Shown piece by piece: positions 6,764 through 7,750 of a DNA stretch of 7,750 bases. Within the stretch, counting starts at the first letter, position 1. Each line of letters starts with the position of its first letter. The stretch is taken from positions 1 to 7,750 of the forward strand of contig CAMLSH010000175.1 of assembly GCA_946482625.1 (NCBI GenBank), given 5' to 3'. The notes beneath the pieces are model-generated. The model was not told where the DNA came from. It saw only the letters and a list, made by a program, of their open reading frames with translations, and did not search any database. A program made the translations under genes and the position numbers. The DNA is from an uncultured Opitutaceae bacterium (GTDB lineage Bacteria; Verrucomicrobiota; Verrucomicrobiae; Opitutales; Opitutaceae).

Positions 6764-7750
6764 ATGACCTCCGCCGAGATCCGCCAGAGCTTCCTCGATT
6801 TCTTCGCCTCAAAAGGCCACACGATCGTCCCATCGTCGTCGCTCCTGCCCGACTCCCCCGGACTCCTCTTCACCAACGCCGGCATGAACCAGTTCGTGCC
6901 CATCTTCCTCGGTGACCGCGCCCCCGACGTCTCCACGTGGGCCGGCGCCCGCCCCTCGAAAGACACCCGCGCCGCCGACACCCAGAAATGCATCCGCGCC
7001 GGCGGCAAACACAACGACCTCGAAGACGTCGGCTACGACACCTACCACCACACCCTCTTCGAGATGCTCGGCAACTGGTCCTTCGGCGACTACTTCAAAA
7101 AAGAGTCGCTCACCTGGGGCTGGGAACTCCTCACCAAAGTCTGGGGCATCCCCGCCAAACGCCTCTTCGCCACCGTCTACGCCCCCAAGCCCGGCGACCC
7201 CTCCGAATTCGACCACGAAGCCGCCGCCATCTGGACCGAACTCTTCAAAAAAGAAGGCCTCGATCCCGCCATCCACATCGTCCACGGCAACCGCAAGGAC
7301 AACTTCTGGCAGATGGGCGACACCGGCCCCTGCGGCCCCTGCTCCGAGATCCATTTCAACCTCCTCCCCTCCGACGACGAAGCCCCCGGCCGCGCCCTCG
7401 TCAACTCCTCCAGCCCCCGCTGCATCGAGATCTGGAATCACGTCTTCATCCAGTTCAACGCCAACGCCGACGGCACCTTCTCCCCCCTCGCCGCCAAACA
7501 CGTCGACACCGGCATGGGCTTCGAACGCGTCGCCGGCATCATGGCCACGACGAAAAAGTTCACCGACTTCTCCGCCGAGCCCTCCAACTACAACGCCGAC
7601 GTCTTCGCCCCCCTCTTCGCCAAAGTCACCGAACTCTCCGGCAAGACTTTCAAGGGAACTGTCCCCTCGAAACGCGAAGGCCTCAGCGAACAAGAGAACA
7701 TCGACATCGCCTTCCGCGTCCTCGCCGACCACGCCCGCACCATCAGCTGC
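6764..7750 (+). CDS. alaS: Alanyl-tRNA synthetase, N-terminal part (3' end outside window)
   Basis: The first 329 codons of AlaRS, the cytoplasmic class II enzyme that activates alanine with ATP and charges tRNA-Ala; the frame is open to the right edge. The start is set by homology: residues 3-14 (SAEIRQSFLDFF) match the N-terminus of the E. coli enzyme. Landmarks in order: LLFTNAGMNQF (34-44), KCIRAGGKHNDLEDVG (75-90), HHTLFEMLGNWSFGDYF (95-111), DNFWQMGDTGPCGPCSEI (179-196), IEIWNHVFIQFN (221-232), and motif 3 VDTGMGFERV (247-256) of the aminoacylation domain. The editing and C-Ala domains lie beyond the window. Between FLG and KCIRAGG the protein carries an extra stretch compared with E. 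coli (APDVSTW...DTRAADTQ), a variant I associate with Verrucomicrobia and Planctomycetes. No Shine-Dalgarno sequence is visible; the leader is pyrimidine-rich. Codons end strongly in C. It is transcribed divergently from the kinase operon. Confidence 0.97.
   Translation, partial: MTSAEIRQSFLDFFASKGHTIVPSSSLLPDSPGLLFTNAGMNQFVPIFLGDRAPDVSTWAGARPSKDTRAADTQKCIRAGGKHNDLEDVGYDTYHHTLFEMLGNWSFGDYFKKESLTWGWELLTKVWGIPAKRLFATVYAPKPGDPSEFDHEAAAIWTELFKKEGLDPAIHIVHGNRKDNFWQMGDTGPCGPCSEIHFNLLPSDDEAPGRALVNSSSPRCIEIWNHVFIQFNANADGTFSPLAAKHVDTGMGFERVAGIMATTKKFTDFSAEPSNYNADVFAPLFAKVTELSGKTFKGTVPSKREGLSEQENIDIAFRVLADHARTISC

Noticed and set aside
6351..6767. A 138-codon plus-strand open frame ending over the alaS ATG
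   Set aside because: The C-terminal half is a run of Pro, Ser and Leu codons from the pyrimidine tract. It starts with GTG inside a hairpin and has no start signal.
6809..7732. A 307-codon minus-strand open frame opposite alaS
   Set aside because: It is a low-complexity Gly/Val/Glu/Ala product caused by C-rich codons of alaS, whose forward translation matches AlaRS along its length.
1..7750. tRNA, rRNA, CRISPR array, insertion sequence or attachment site
   Set aside because: I saw no cloverleaf, rRNA motif, regular spaced repeats, transposase motifs or flanking duplications anywhere in the window.

Overview
The window looks like chromosomal DNA from a high-GC bacterium. The best taxonomic clue is the AlaRS fragment at the right edge. 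Relative to my recollection of the E. coli enzyme it carries an extra stretch after the FLG motif (APDVSTW...DTRAADTQKC), a form I associate with Verrucomicrobiota/PVC bacteria. Together with C-ending codons this suggests an Opitutaceae-like member of Verrucomicrobiota, but that is inference from composition and recalled families, not a database match.

Layout. From 1 to 6190 everything real lies on the minus strand and is signal transduction. In transcription order the genes are: (i) a 689-aa membrane histidine kinase (4121..6190) whose N-terminus is a plant ETR1-type ethylene-binding domain, followed by two PAS domains and a phytochrome-like kinase core; (ii) a 147-aa stand-alone receiver protein of the Rcp1 type (3681..4124), whose ATG overlaps the kinase stop by four bases; (iii) an 824-aa soluble hybrid kinase, REC-PAS-GAF-HisKA-HATPase-REC (1183..3657), starting 23 bases after the receiver gene; (iv) after a 238-base gap, the first 314 codons of another membrane PAS sensor (1..944) that runs off the left edge. 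Genes i-iii look like one operon with a good Shine-Dalgarno sequence in front of the first gene. On the plus strand, divergent from this operon, alaS (alanyl-tRNA synthetase) starts at 6764 and runs off the right edge. The two edge genes are open-ended, so they are easily missed by closed-ORF searches.

The 573-base divergent spacer (6191..6763) holds no convincing gene. It contains the operon's ribosome binding site, two perfect inverted repeats, and a long pyrimidine-rich tract that runs straight into the alaS start codon with no Shine-Dalgarno sequence.

How the genes may work together. The membrane kinase would sense a small ligand through a predicted Cu(I) site; ethylene is the obvious candidate because the Asp, Tyr, Ile, Cys and His positions known in ETR1 all match at identical spacing. 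It would pass phosphate to the stand-alone receiver. The hybrid kinase, with receivers at both ends, could take part in a phosphorelay. None of the complete signalling proteins has a DNA-binding output domain, so the final output lies elsewhere or works by protein-protein contact.
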